A stretch of 64,000 nucleotides of DNA from Saprospiraceae bacterium (GTDB lineage Bacteria; Bacteroidota; Bacteroidia; Chitinophagales; Saprospiraceae), in contig JADKAE010000009.1 of assembly GCA_016715405.1 (NCBI GenBank), positions 1-64,000 of the forward strand. Direction: 5' to 3'. Below are positions 9,221 to 17,664 of the stretch, piece by piece (within the stretch, counting starts at the first letter, position 1; each line of letters starts with the position of its first letter). The notes under the pieces were generated by a model that had not been told where the DNA came from, did not search any database, and saw only the letters and a list, made by a program, of their open reading frames with translations. The position numbers and the translations under genes are program-made.

Positions 9221-10481
9221 CGGTTTCTTGCTGGAGCAGGGCCTCGCGGCGCGCCTTGAGCTGCGATTCGCGATAATCCATCTGCGATTCGTATTCTGCC
9301 AGGCCGGCTTCGTATTGCGCCATAGCCTGCTCGTAGGCTTCGCCCACCAACACGGGATTGACGATAAGCTGTAGCTGGCGATTGCCGTTTATCAGCGTCA
9401 GGGTATAATCCCACTCGTTGATCGGCTTGAGGCGCATGCGCTCCCAGGTGACCTTAAACGCGTTTTCGTCGTAAGGGGGGCTTTGTGGTGAAATTTGCCA
9501 GATGGCGTCTTTAAGTTTGCGGGTCAAGGCTATCTCTTCGGCGTTATCGCCTTCAAAGTCAAAATTTTCATCCTGGAAATTGAGCTCGATGGTGGGTTGC
9601 CCGCTCAACTGGCGCTTCGGTTTTACCGGTGCTGTCGGCTTGGGCGCCATGGCCTCCAGGGCAGCGAGTTGGGCGTCGTAGTTTTTCTCCAGGGCCTGAC
9701 GTGATTCGAGCCATTCTTTTTGGATGTCGGAATACGCCGACTGGCCGGCGTCGAGTTTTTCTTCCAGCACTTCCAGGCGAGCCTCTTCGCGGTAGGCCCA
9801 CATGCGGTTCATTGTATCGAGGGTATATATGGAATAATGGGGTAGGGGAGCATCCAGGGTAGTGCGGATGTGGGTAACCAGTTCGACCTGGATTTCCTTG
9901 CCCGGCGCCATTTGAAGGCGTTCGCCGTTTTGTTCGGCATAAATTTCGACCATGCCGATGGATTCGAGGTAGAATTGGCGCCCTGCAGAATCGTAATTCA
10001 TAGGAATGCCGGAAAGGAAGAAATCGACAAAGTCGTGCAATTCGCGGTAGTGGATGGCCACGTCGCCTTCTACGAGCTGGCCGCGGTCGTTCATAAACGC
10101 GGCGGCGGGGACAACCAGCCGGGAGCCGCTTTCGTATTCGTATACGCCACCCTGGTTGACGTTCATTTTATAAGAAATAAACTCGGGTTCCCATTCGCTA
10201 AGTGGCGGATTTACAAAGGGTAGTTTGGCAAAATAAGCTGATTCGGACTGTGGCGAAGAGGCGCCGTTCCAGATATTAAACACCATAAGCAGTGCCAACG
10301 CAGCAGCTGCTGCAAGTGCAACATAGGCCAGTTTGATCACGCGGGGTCGCTTAACCTGTTGTTTGTCAGCTTCCTGATACTGCCTGAGAAGTTCATCAAA
10401 ATCCATATGGCTTTCGATGCGTTCTCGGGAGAGGGGATCAGGATTAAGTTTAATGTGGTAGTTTTTTCCCATCGTTGACAA
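9036..10481 (-). CDS. Single-pass membrane protein downstream of ECF sigma factor; possible anti-sigma factor
   Basis: The N-terminus is a short cytoplasmic domain (about 50 residues, FDELLRQYQEADKQQ). One transmembrane helix follows (VIKLAYVALAAAAALALLMV, about residues 48-68), then a large periplasmic part with a coiled-coil stretch rich in Glu/Gln/Ala (about 245-300 and 385-430). The start could be 10481 or the Met three codons later (MGKNYHIKL). The last 50 or so residues in this frame (AGAPQKQTRPAGQG onward) are a frameshift artefact; the true C-terminus is the 8765-9220 segment. It starts 51 bp after the ECF sigma gene on the same strand. Topology and position fit an anti-sigma factor, but no zinc-binding or known anti-sigma motif is visible, so this is inference. 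Confidence 0.65.
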   Translation of the reverse strand: MSTMGKNYHIKLNPDPLSRERIESHMDFDELLRQYQEADKQQVKRPRVIKLAYVALAAAAALALLMVFNIWNGASSPQSESAYFAKLPFVNPPLSEWEPEFISYKMNVNQGGVYEYESGSRLVVPAAAFMNDRGQLVEGDVAIHYRELHDFVDFFLSGIPMNYDSAGRQFYLESIGMVEIYAEQNGERLQMAPGKEIQVELVTHIRTTLDAPLPHYSIYTLDTMNRMWAYREEARLEVLEEKLDAGQSAYSDIQKEWLESRQALEKNYDAQLAALEAMAPKPTAPVKPKRQLSGQPTIELNFQDENFDFEGDNAEEIALTRKLKDAIWQISPQSPPYDENAFKVTWERMRLKPINEWDYTLTLINGNRQLQLIVNPVLVGEAYEQAMAQYEAGLAEYESQMDYRESQLKARREALLQQETDETRFLDEAFTERLAEAGAPQKQTRPAGQGDQPLQGTPTRRVELRPAPARRRRKTQFEVCG

Positions 10482-10532
10482 AATTATCGTGTACTAACGA
10501 TGCTCTCTGTCCTTTTTTTCTTCAATCATTCG

Positions 10533-11096
10533 TTACGTAGAAAGCCGTTTTTTCAGTCGCTCCAGGATCCGGTATGTTTTTACTTTGGCATTGCTTTCGG
10601 TCATACCGGTAATATCTGCGATTTCTTTGAAGGAGCGTTGTTCAAAAAAACGCATTTCGATCAGTTCCATGTCGCCTTCCTTGAGGTCGTCGAGGGCGAG
10701 GAGCAAGGCGGCGCGGAGCGCTTCGTTGTCATCCTCGTCTATTTCGTCTACCACGTCGCCAATCTGGGTCTCTTCCATGCTGAGCACCCGGTTTTTTTGT
10801 TGCTGGCGAAAGTGCTGAGCTACCTCGTTGCTGGCAATGCGGAAGAGCCAGGCGGAAAACGGCACGCCTTTGAAGCTGTAGTCGCTAAGCCTTTGCATAG
10901 CTTTGAGGAACACCTGCGAACATATGTCGGCAGTAAGTTCTTCACTGGCGGTACGACGGTAGATGAACCTGAAAACCATTTCGTAGTACCGCACATACAG
11001 CGGTCGGAACATAGCAGGATCACCCTGAGCAGCTTGTATTTCAAGCCACTCTTCCTGCATACGTTCGGCGGAAACAGTCTTTTTTTGGGCATCCAT
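10533..11096 (-). CDS. ECF-type RNA polymerase sigma factor
   Basis: It encodes an alternative sigma factor of the extracytoplasmic-function class. Region 2 covers about residues 20-85 (FRPLYVRYYEMVFRFIYRR, then FLKAMQRLSDYSFKGVPF with SAWLFRIASN). Region 4 covers about 125-180 (LKEGDMELIEMRFFEQRSF and EIADITGMTESNAKVKTYRI), the helix-turn-helix that reads the -35 element. The Met at 11096 (MDAQKKTV) is preferred over an upstream Met at 11150, because the extra 18 residues do not look like a sigma factor N-terminus. It is probably co-transcribed with the membrane protein downstream. Confidence 0.9.
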   Translation of the reverse strand: MDAQKKTVSAERMQEEWLEIQAAQGDPAMFRPLYVRYYEMVFRFIYRRTASEELTADICSQVFLKAMQRLSDYSFKGVPFSAWLFRIASNEVAQHFRQQQKNRVLSMEETQIGDVVDEIDEDDNEALRAALLLALDDLKEGDMELIEMRFFEQRSFKEIADITGMTESNAKVKTYRILERLKKRLST

Positions 11097-11379
11097 CCCT
11101 GTGGTATTTGCCAAAATGCGACTACTTGTCAGTAGAATGGAAAACATCAAAGATAGTGGTTTGCCGTTGATTTAAGAACTCCTTCCGCTCATTTACGTAC
11201 CTAATTGTTACATAGTCATAATGCAGCAGGTAGGAAAAGTAACAGGATGGGGCCATGAAAATCTTTATCCGGTGTCTTTTGTCGTTTGACCGGTATTTTG
11301 AGGCGTTTGTCGTAGAACGGGTTTTGGGTTGTAACCCGGGTTTAAAAAATGCCGTCTCCCCCTAAAATTCATTTGTGCC

Positions 11380-13809
11380 ATGAAAACCTTTTTATTGCCT
11401 TTCACCCTGTTGTTATTATCTTCTTTCCAGGTTTTTGGACAAGGAAGCTTTACCCAACTCACCGGTCGCGTAGTTGACGACAAACAAGTTCCCGTAGAAT
11501 TTGTCAACGTGCTGCTTCTTAACGCCGCTGATTCTTCGCTGGCAAAAGGAACGCTCACAGACTCTACCGGCCGGTTTGAGTTCGAATCGGTAGCCCCCGG
11601 CAAATACCTCGTCTCCGCCGAATTGATCGGCTACGCACCTTCGCGCTCCGACTTGTTCGAAACGCGCGGCGGAGTGTTAGAGGTCCCCGCGATTACGCTA
11701 CTCAACGGCGCCGTATCGCTCAATGAAGTGGTGGTGGCCGCAAAAAGGCCTTTTATTGAGCTACAAGCCGATAAGATTATACTCAATGTGGAAAGCAGCC
11801 CGGTAGCCGCCGGCAGCAACGGCCTCGAATTGTTGTCAAAAGCGCCCGGCGTAAACGTGGATCAGGACAACCGCATCAGCCTCAAAGGCAAGCAAGGCGT
11901 GCAGGTGATGATCGACGGCAAAAATACGTATATGTCGATGGACGACGTGGTCAAGCTCCTGCAATCCACACCCGCTAATGCCATCGAGAAGATCGAGATT
12001 ATGCTCAACCCCTCAGCTAAATACGACGCAGCCGGCAATGCAGGTATTATTAATATTAAAATGAAACGCGATAAAAACCTGGGCTTTAACGGCAGTGCGA
12101 CCATCGGCGGCGGCTACGGCCGCTACTACAAGGCCAACGGCGGACTACGCCTTAACTACCGCAGCAAGCAGGTGCAACTGTTTGGCGATTACAATTATTA
12201 CAATAACCAACGCTGGCAAAATATCGAAATTGACCGCAAGGTGCCTTTCGAAGGCGATTTTACGATATACGACCAAATAGGCAGGGAAATCAACTGGCTG
12301 AATAGCAATAATTACAAGGCCGGCGCCGACTGGTTTGTAACGCCCAAAACAACTATCGGCGTCCTTTATTCGGGCCGCCAGGGCGATTGGGACGGCCTCT
12401 CTAACAATATCAGCGATATATCGGGGCGCAACCCCTGGACTCACAGCCAGGTGCGCGCCAACGGCGATATTTCGGAGCATTGGAACAACAACTCGTACAA
12501 CGCCAACTTCCGCCATCAATTCAACGATAAAGGCCGCGAATTGACCATCGACGCCGATTATTCCACTTTCGCAAACGATAACCAGCAATTCAATTTTAAT
12601 TATTTTTTAAATACAAACGGCGAGGAAACTTCTGCGCCCAACCTGATACGAAACCTGTCGAATTCCGATATTACGATTAAAGCCGCTAAAGCCGACTACG
12701 TACATCCCATCGGCGAATCGAGCCGCCTCGAAGCCGGCCTGAAAAGCAGCATGGTGCGCACCGACAACGGCCTCGATTTTGGCCAGCAACAAGACGGCGA
12801 GTGGGTACAAGACAGCCTGCGCAGCGACCATTTTATTTACGAAGAAGACATCCACGCCGGTTATGTCAATTTTAACACCCAATACAAAAACATTCAAATA
12901 CAAGCGGGATTGCGGGCCGAATACACCGTTTCCGACGGTATGTCGGTCACACTCGACCAGCGCGTCAAGCGCAGCTATCTGAGTTGGTTTCCCAGCCTGA
13001 GCCTGTCGCGCCAATTGGCTGAAAAACACAACCTCAGCCTGTCCTACAGCCGCCGTATCGACCGCCCCAATTACGAAAACCTGAACCCCTTTGTGTTTTT
13101 CCTCGACCAGTACACCTTCGGCAAGGGCAACCCCTTCCTAACCCCGCAGTACACCAATTCGTTGAGCGCCAATTATGGGTTTAAGGAAGTGTTTTTTGTG
13201 AGCCTCAGCTATAGCCGCACCGACGACGTCATTACGGAAGTGCTGGAACAGGAAGACGATACCCAGCGCACCTACCAAACCGTACAAAACCTGGCACAAT
13301 TCGATAATATAAGCCTCAGCTTTTCGGCGCCGTTTGAGGTGGCCAAGTGGTGGACGCTGCGGGCCAACCTCACCGGGTTTTACAACAGCTTCCAGTCGCC
13401 CTATCTCGGCGGCGCCATCGAGCAGTCGCAATTATCGGCCAATGTACACCTGAGCCAGCAATTTAGCCTGCCCCTGGGCATCAAAGGCGAGCTCACGGCC
13501 TTCTACCAGTCGCCCAGCGCCTACGGCATGTTTGAGATGCGCCACCAGTTTTTCATGGACGCCGGCTTGTCGGCTAAAGTACTCAAAGGCAAAGGCACGC
13601 TGCGCCTGAATGTGAACGATCTGTTGAATACGATGCGCTTTGCCGTCAAAGTGCGCCAGGACAATATCTTTGTGGACGTCGAGAACTACCGCGAGTCGCG
13701 CAAGGCCAACCTGACGTTTACCTACAATTTTGGCAACAGCAACGTGAAGGCCGCCCGCCGCCGCAGCACTGCTACGGAGGATGAGCAGAACAGGATTAAT
13801 CAGAATTGA
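11380..13809 (+). CDS. Outer-membrane TonB-dependent receptor family protein (CarboxypepD_reg + beta-barrel)
   Basis: The 809-residue protein has a signal peptide (residues 1-21, cut after FQVFG|Q), a carboxypeptidase-regulatory-like domain (about 25-110; TGRVVDDKQVPVEFVNVLLL), a plug domain (about 125-235; LLSKAPGVNVDQDNRISLKG) and a long 'OMP_b-brl_3' type beta-barrel to the end. It ends in a Lys/Arg/Asn-rich tail rather than an aromatic residue. No classical SusC features are present and there is no SusD partner nearby. The substrate is unknown. It is divergent from the ECF sigma gene, which may control it. A strong hairpin follows the stop. Confidence 0.85.
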   Translation: MKTFLLPFTLLLLSSFQVFGQGSFTQLTGRVVDDKQVPVEFVNVLLLNAADSSLAKGTLTDSTGRFEFESVAPGKYLVSAELIGYAPSRSDLFETRGGVLEVPAITLLNGAVSLNEVVVAAKRPFIELQADKIILNVESSPVAAGSNGLELLSKAPGVNVDQDNRISLKGKQGVQVMIDGKNTYMSMDDVVKLLQSTPANAIEKIEIMLNPSAKYDAAGNAGIINIKMKRDKNLGFNGSATIGGGYGRYYKANGGLRLNYRSKQVQLFGDYNYYNNQRWQNIEIDRKVPFEGDFTIYDQIGREINWLNSNNYKAGADWFVTPKTTIGVLYSGRQGDWDGLSNNISDISGRNPWTHSQVRANGDISEHWNNNSYNANFRHQFNDKGRELTIDADYSTFANDNQQFNFNYFLNTNGEETSAPNLIRNLSNSDITIKAAKADYVHPIGESSRLEAGLKSSMVRTDNGLDFGQQQDGEWVQDSLRSDHFIYEEDIHAGYVNFNTQYKNIQIQAGLRAEYTVSDGMSVTLDQRVKRSYLSWFPSLSLSRQLAEKHNLSLSYSRRIDRPNYENLNPFVFFLDQYTFGKGNPFLTPQYTNSLSANYGFKEVFFVSLSYSRTDDVITEVLEQEDDTQRTYQTVQNLAQFDNISLSFSAPFEVAKWWTLRANLTGFYNSFQSPYLGGAIEQSQLSANVHLSQQFSLPLGIKGELTAFYQSPSAYGMFEMRHQFFMDAGLSAKVLKGKGTLRLNVNDLLNTMRFAVKVRQDNIFVDVENYRESRKANLTFTYNFGNSNVKAARRRSTATEDEQNRINQN

Positions 13810-13824
13810 TCATAGATGCCTTGA

Positions 13825-13849
13825 AGCGGTGAGGTTCGTCCTCACCGCT
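13825..13849 (+). terminator. Terminator-like hairpin after the TonB receptor gene
   Basis: A perfect 10-bp stem AGCGGTGAGG/CCTCACCGCT with a 5-nt loop lies 15 bp after the receptor stop. No clear U run follows. The next 230 bp hold a G-rich stretch (GGGAGAGAGGG region) and a run resembling other intergenic word repeats (TTGCGCACTTTGTG), with no gene. Confidence 0.55.
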
Positions 13850-14086
13850 GCCTGGTTATCGGAGAATGAGGGAGAGAGGGGGGGAGTGTGGGAGGGAGAG
13901 ATTAATTGCGATAATTTTTTTATAACCATCGCCTTACATTTTTGTGATATTCATAGGGTACAATATTAGATAGCGACCTTTGCGTTTCCCTTGCGCACTT
14001 TGTGTTAAAAATCGACCTAAATAGTTACTCGATAATTTATGTTTTCAATCTTGTGAAGTTCGACAATACCAAAGTGCGGCCTCATT

Positions 14087-15223
14087 TTATGTAGATTTTT
14101 GTCGTTTATGTGTTTCTTGCGAGGCTAACCATTGATCTATAGCCGCCTTGTATCTATTGCGTATTTCCATAAAATTTGGCTTAGGTTCTTTGTTCAATTG
14201 TTCTTGAATTTTTAACATATTAGGACGAAATTCGTTTTTGTATGCTTTAAATTGAGTGTCTAATATATGGCATAAGCCATCAACGTTCAACAGCTCTAAA
14301 TTATCATATTCGGCACTAAAACTTTGAAGGCGAAACTCGAGCTCTGAGGCTACTCGGCTAATTGTATGATTTAAAGGTTCTATGAATAATTCGGGGTGTT
14401 CTACTTTGTTGTTTTCTAAATAGGCATAAACTCTTGTGTAGTCCCAGTTTGATTCATAACTGTTTAAAATTTCTATTAACGCTGAATCTAAGTTTTCGAT
14501 ACGCTTCAATTTGGCTAAGGCAGCTTGTGTTAGTCGAAAATCAGTGTCTTTGTACATATAATACAAAAGCCAATTGACTCTATCTTCTGATTCAATATCC
14601 ATCATGGATTTTTCGTATCTCATGTTTGCAATTGCCTGTTTATCTCTAAATAAATTGGATAATTGAGTATTGCTTAAAAAAAGAAAGGCAGCTCCAATGA
14701 TGCTTCCTGTCAATAGTTGCATTTTATAAACATTTACGGATAGTGCTGTTTGCCATTCGGGATTCAACAAAATCAAATAAGGAACAAGCATTAATAACGG
14801 AATCCATATTGCGCCATAGTGAACCAAAATAAGCCCCAACCAATTGGCAGAACGTGAATCATGCCAATCTCCGTTAATAAAAGTTATAAAAACAATTCCT
14901 GCTGTAAAACAAAGCCACCCTACGCTGATGATGAAAAATTTTGAAATAAAGGACGCTGAAATCCAATCAAATTTGCCATTGCTAGCAAGATTAATTGTGA
15001 GTAATAAACTGCAAATTCCAAAGGCTGTTAAGACAAAAACCACTACAAATCCCCAGCCAACCATCTGGTCGCCTGTTCCTTTGGGTTTGTTGAGATTAAT
15101 GGCTATCAAAGCAATATAAGTAATGCTTGAAATCGCCAGTAAGAGTTTACCTAACATTGAAGTTCTATTGTAATTTAAAAGACGATTAGAATCTATCGCT
15201 CCAAGACTTTGTTTATCCGGCAT
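14087..15223 (-). CDS. Multi-pass membrane protein of unknown function
   Basis: It has four or five transmembrane helices in the first half (LLLAISSITYIALIAINL, VVVFVLTAFGICSLLLTI, FIISVGWLCFTAGIVFITFI, WIPLLMLVPYLILLN) followed by a charged, helical soluble C-terminal half of about 180 residues with no recognised motif. The Met at 15223 (MPDKQSLGAIDS) was chosen. An upstream Met at 15280 would add 19 residues encoded in repeat-like intergenic sequence. Base composition is clearly AT-richer than the flanking genes, marking the left edge of an accessory island. Confidence 0.6.
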   Translation of the reverse strand: MPDKQSLGAIDSNRLLNYNRTSMLGKLLLAISSITYIALIAINLNKPKGTGDQMVGWGFVVVFVLTAFGICSLLLTINLASNGKFDWISASFISKFFIISVGWLCFTAGIVFITFINGDWHDSRSANWLGLILVHYGAIWIPLLMLVPYLILLNPEWQTALSVNVYKMQLLTGSIIGAAFLFLSNTQLSNLFRDKQAIANMRYEKSMMDIESEDRVNWLLYYMYKDTDFRLTQAALAKLKRIENLDSALIEILNSYESNWDYTRVYAYLENNKVEHPELFIEPLNHTISRVASELEFRLQSFSAEYDNLELLNVDGLCHILDTQFKAYKNEFRPNMLKIQEQLNKEPKPNFMEIRNRYKAAIDQWLASQETHKRQKST

Positions 15224-15339
15224 TTTGAGCCACCATAGCGCCGCACAGGGCGAAAATATGAAAAAGCCGGCGTTTTTCACTCAATCCAGATTCAAGTTTT
15301 TGGTTTTTGCGCTTCCATGTGTGCACCCTAAGCTGGCTA

Positions 15340-15440
15340 CTCCATGTTGGATAAATTGTGAGAGGGCTGGTGTGGGGGTGCTCGATTAGTCACAGGTTTA
15401 TTTTTTCATTTCAACTTTTTTATTTTCGGCAACTCTATAC
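15340..15440. repeat. Dispersed non-coding repeat sharing GGATAAATTGTGA
   Basis: The sequence around 15350-15395 (GGATAAATTGTGAGAGGGCT, then GGTGTGGG and CTCGATTA) recurs at about 21785-21840 with small changes (GGATAAATTGTGACAGGGCT, GGGGTGGG, CTCGATTA). Both copies sit in gaps of the AT-rich island, next to small membrane-protein genes. No coding potential is visible. Confidence 0.5.
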
Positions 15441-15983
15441 TCAGCAGTCGCCTTTGCGAGGGGCACATTTATAAATTATTTTACTATCCCGTTCTACATA
15501 GTCGCCCGCTACAATTGGATAGGAATACTTGGGCGCGTACGATACAAAATGGCTTCTTATAATTATTTTGTCGTTAACTTTCAGGCTATGCAATTGCTGA
15601 AATTCATTAGACTTTTCCGGCCCAAAACTAAGAATATAATCGTCATCATTAATCCTGACCATCACTCCGAAACCTAATTGTGAGCCTGGCGGAAGAGAAA
15701 GAGAGGTTACAACAGCCTCCATATTGGTAGAAGCACTTATATGGTTACTTATTTTAGCCGCACCGGCAAGCACTTTTTGACCTTCGGGGGACGCTTCCCA
15801 TTTTTTGAACTTTATACCATCAGGGGTAGCCTCCCATTTTTTCAATTCGGCTTTCATTTCAGCAGCAGAGAGTGGCTTTGGTGTTGATTTTTCAGGAGTT
15901 TCATTTTTGATTTCGCGATTAGCAAATATTAGTCCGCTTACCACAACCAGCGGTAAGATCAGCGCATAAATAACTTTTTTCAT
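15441..15983 (-). CDS. Small exported/anchored protein with OB-like C-terminal domain
   Basis: The 180-residue protein starts with a signal-anchor (MKKVIYALILPLVVVSGLIF). Two near-identical 12-residue repeats follow at about 48-71 (KKWEATPDGIKF, KKWEASPEGQKV), then a beta-rich domain (about 85-170) resembling the tRNA_anti-like/OB fold (LKVNDKIIIRSHFVSYAP) and a C-terminal two-Cys tail (YKCAPRKGDC). A perfect -7 box (TAGCTTTG on the minus strand, 16013-16020) lies about 30 bp upstream. The role is unknown. Confidence 0.65.
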   Translation of the reverse strand: MKKVIYALILPLVVVSGLIFANREIKNETPEKSTPKPLSAAEMKAELKKWEATPDGIKFKKWEASPEGQKVLAGAAKISNHISASTNMEAVVTSLSLPPGSQLGFGVMVRINDDDYILSFGPEKSNEFQQLHSLKVNDKIIIRSHFVSYAPKYSYPIVAGDYVERDSKIIYKCAPRKGDC

Positions 15984-16352
15984 ATTTTTGTAGGTTTAAT
16001 TATCAATTTCAACAAAGCTACAAGTCTTTGTGCCCGGCTTTAGTAAGGCGCTTGTAAAAAAATGTAAACGGAATGTAAAAGTCGCTTGGATAGCATAATG
16101 TTAGATACTGAATCTCTGTCAAGGGCCGAATATTTCATTTCTCACTTATTCACGGGAAATCTTTGTTAGTAGAGTGTCACCCGTTAGATGACGAAATTGC
16201 CCGGGGCTCTATTACTGCCAACGGTGGCACTCCTGCATACCTGCTGCGTTGGGCTTTTTGCGTTGGCTTTTGCGGCGGGTTGGCAGGAGTGCGGTGTTCC
16301 GTGATGCCTTTTTATTATTTTATTATTTTTGTCGTCGTCATAACCGCATTAT
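15984..16352. other. Intergenic region with attC-like imperfect hairpin (16220-16298)
   Basis: No gene is seen. A perfect 10-bp stem (16227-16236 GCACTCCTGC, 16283-16292 GCAGGAGTGC) is extended outward by AAC/GTT with bulges and inward by ACC/GGT. The loop contains two direct copies of GCGTTGG followed by C/G and T runs. Motifs GTTAGA and GCCAAC flank the stem. A long, bulged, non-perfect palindrome ahead of small accessory genes resembles integron attC sites, but no integrase is present in the window. A TATTTTTG -7 box (16324-16331) precedes the AraC gene. Confidence 0.4.
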
Positions 16353-17174
16353 ATGATATTCGAAAATTACAGTCTTCCACCCACGCTCAACAAACACATT
16401 GAGGCGTTATTCTATTTTAAAGACCATATGCCTGAACACACCATAGAGCGTGTTGTACCAACAGGACATATTTTTATCCTCTTTGAATTGGATGGTTTTC
16501 AACGACAGACCTTTGACAATAAAACATTAAAACCAAATGGTGTTTTTAGCCAAGTTTGGATTTCAGGTATGCACCGAAATTTCATTTCCATTTCAGCACA
16601 CACACAGTCGGAGATGTTTGTCATTCAGTTTAAACCAACTGGAGCGTTTCCTTATTTGCACTTTCCGCTCCAAGAAATAAACGAAAAAGTGGTCGCTGCA
16701 AAAGATGTTTTAGGGCAAGAAATATTGGCGTTGAGAGATACTATTCTTTTAGCCGAAAACACTCAAACTAAATTTAAAATAGCCGAAAATTGGCTAATCC
16801 AAAGATTTGATGCACAAAAAGCACCTTCAACCGATTTATTAGACTTTACGGAAAAACTACAAAAAGAACCTGTTTCAAGGTTTAAGGAAATCATTGAATT
16901 TTATCCCTATACGCAAAAACAGTTGATTCAACATTTTAAAAAATATATTGGGCTTACGCCTAAATATTACCAACGCATTTTGAGGTTTAATGACATTTTA
17001 CAAAGAATAAATAAAAAAGAAAAAATATCTTGGGTTGACATCACTTACAATTGTGGTTATGCTGACCAATCTCATTTTATCAAGGAGTTCACTCTGTTTT
17101 GCGGCTTCAATCCTACTAAATTTATCAAACAAGATTTTACAAAAGATAGGACAAATTTTTTTCCCATTGGATAG
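16353..17174 (+). CDS. AraC-family transcriptional regulator
   Basis: The 273-residue protein has an N-terminal cupin-like sensing domain of the DUF6597 type (about 1-140; HMPEHTIERVVPTGHIFILF) and a C-terminal AraC double helix-turn-helix (about 170-260; HFKKYIGLTPKYYQRILRFN, then WVDITYNCGYADQSHFIKEF and FCGFNPTKF, the family signature). It is followed 76 bp downstream by a DUF1761 gene and an amidohydrolase gene on the same strand, which are its likeliest targets by position. It is AT-rich, like the rest of the island. Confidence 0.9.
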   Translation: MIFENYSLPPTLNKHIEALFYFKDHMPEHTIERVVPTGHIFILFELDGFQRQTFDNKTLKPNGVFSQVWISGMHRNFISISAHTQSEMFVIQFKPTGAFPYLHFPLQEINEKVVAAKDVLGQEILALRDTILLAENTQTKFKIAENWLIQRFDAQKAPSTDLLDFTEKLQKEPVSRFKEIIEFYPYTQKQLIQHFKKYIGLTPKYYQRILRFNDILQRINKKEKISWVDITYNCGYADQSHFIKEFTLFCGFNPTKFIKQDFTKDRTNFFPIG

Positions 17175-17249
17175 GCAAGGTTAATTTTTTACTATCACAG
17201 CAAAAACAGGGCTAATACCTTTGCTACTGAAACTTAAAAATTAATAAAA

Positions 17250-17657
17250 ATGGAATTTTCAACAGCTGTTCAAAATCTAAATTGGCTTGCCGTTTTTGTG
17301 GCAGCTTTATCAACATTCATCATCGGTGGAATATGGTATGCCGTCTTTGAAAAAAGTTGGATGGCTTCTAATCGTTTTTCGAGTGAAGACTTGAAAAGTC
17401 GAAAAATGCCCCTTGTTTTTTGGATTTCTTTCTTATTATCCTTCATAATGTCCCTCAATCTTGCCATGTATATTGGCAAAGAAGATATGGTTTTTGGCAC
17501 TATTGCAGGCTTTATGGCTGGATTTGGTTGGGTTGCCCTTGCAATAGGTATTATTTCGCTTTTTGAAAACAGGCCTTTGAAGTATGTCTTAATAAATGGG
17601 GGATATATGGTTGTGGCGTTTACGCTTATGGGCGCAATTTTGGGAGCTTGGAAATAA
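17250..17657 (+). CDS. DUF1761 family small membrane protein
   Basis: The 135-residue protein has four transmembrane helices (LAVFVAALSTFIIGGIWYAV, VFWISFLLSFIMSLNLAMYI, GFMAGFGWVALAIGIISLF, YMVVAFTLMGAILGAW). The first helix ending in GIWY and the following Trp/Phe-rich loop are characteristic of DUF1761. The function of the family is unknown. The next gene starts 8 bp after its stop, so the two are almost certainly co-transcribed. Confidence 0.85.
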   Translation: MEFSTAVQNLNWLAVFVAALSTFIIGGIWYAVFEKSWMASNRFSSEDLKSRKMPLVFWISFLLSFIMSLNLAMYIGKEDMVFGTIAGFMAGFGWVALAIGIISLFENRPLKYVLINGGYMVVAFTLMGAILGAWK

Positions 17658-17664
17658 ATGTCAA

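Noticed and set aside
12145..12588. Minus-strand reading frame inside the TonB receptor gene
   Set aside because: It is antisense shadow of a conserved receptor with no independent domain or start signal.
16163..16402. Small plus-strand reading frame before the AraC gene
   Set aside because: It translates through the attC-like hairpin and overlaps the AraC start; its composition (Cys/Gly/Phe clusters) is not protein-like.
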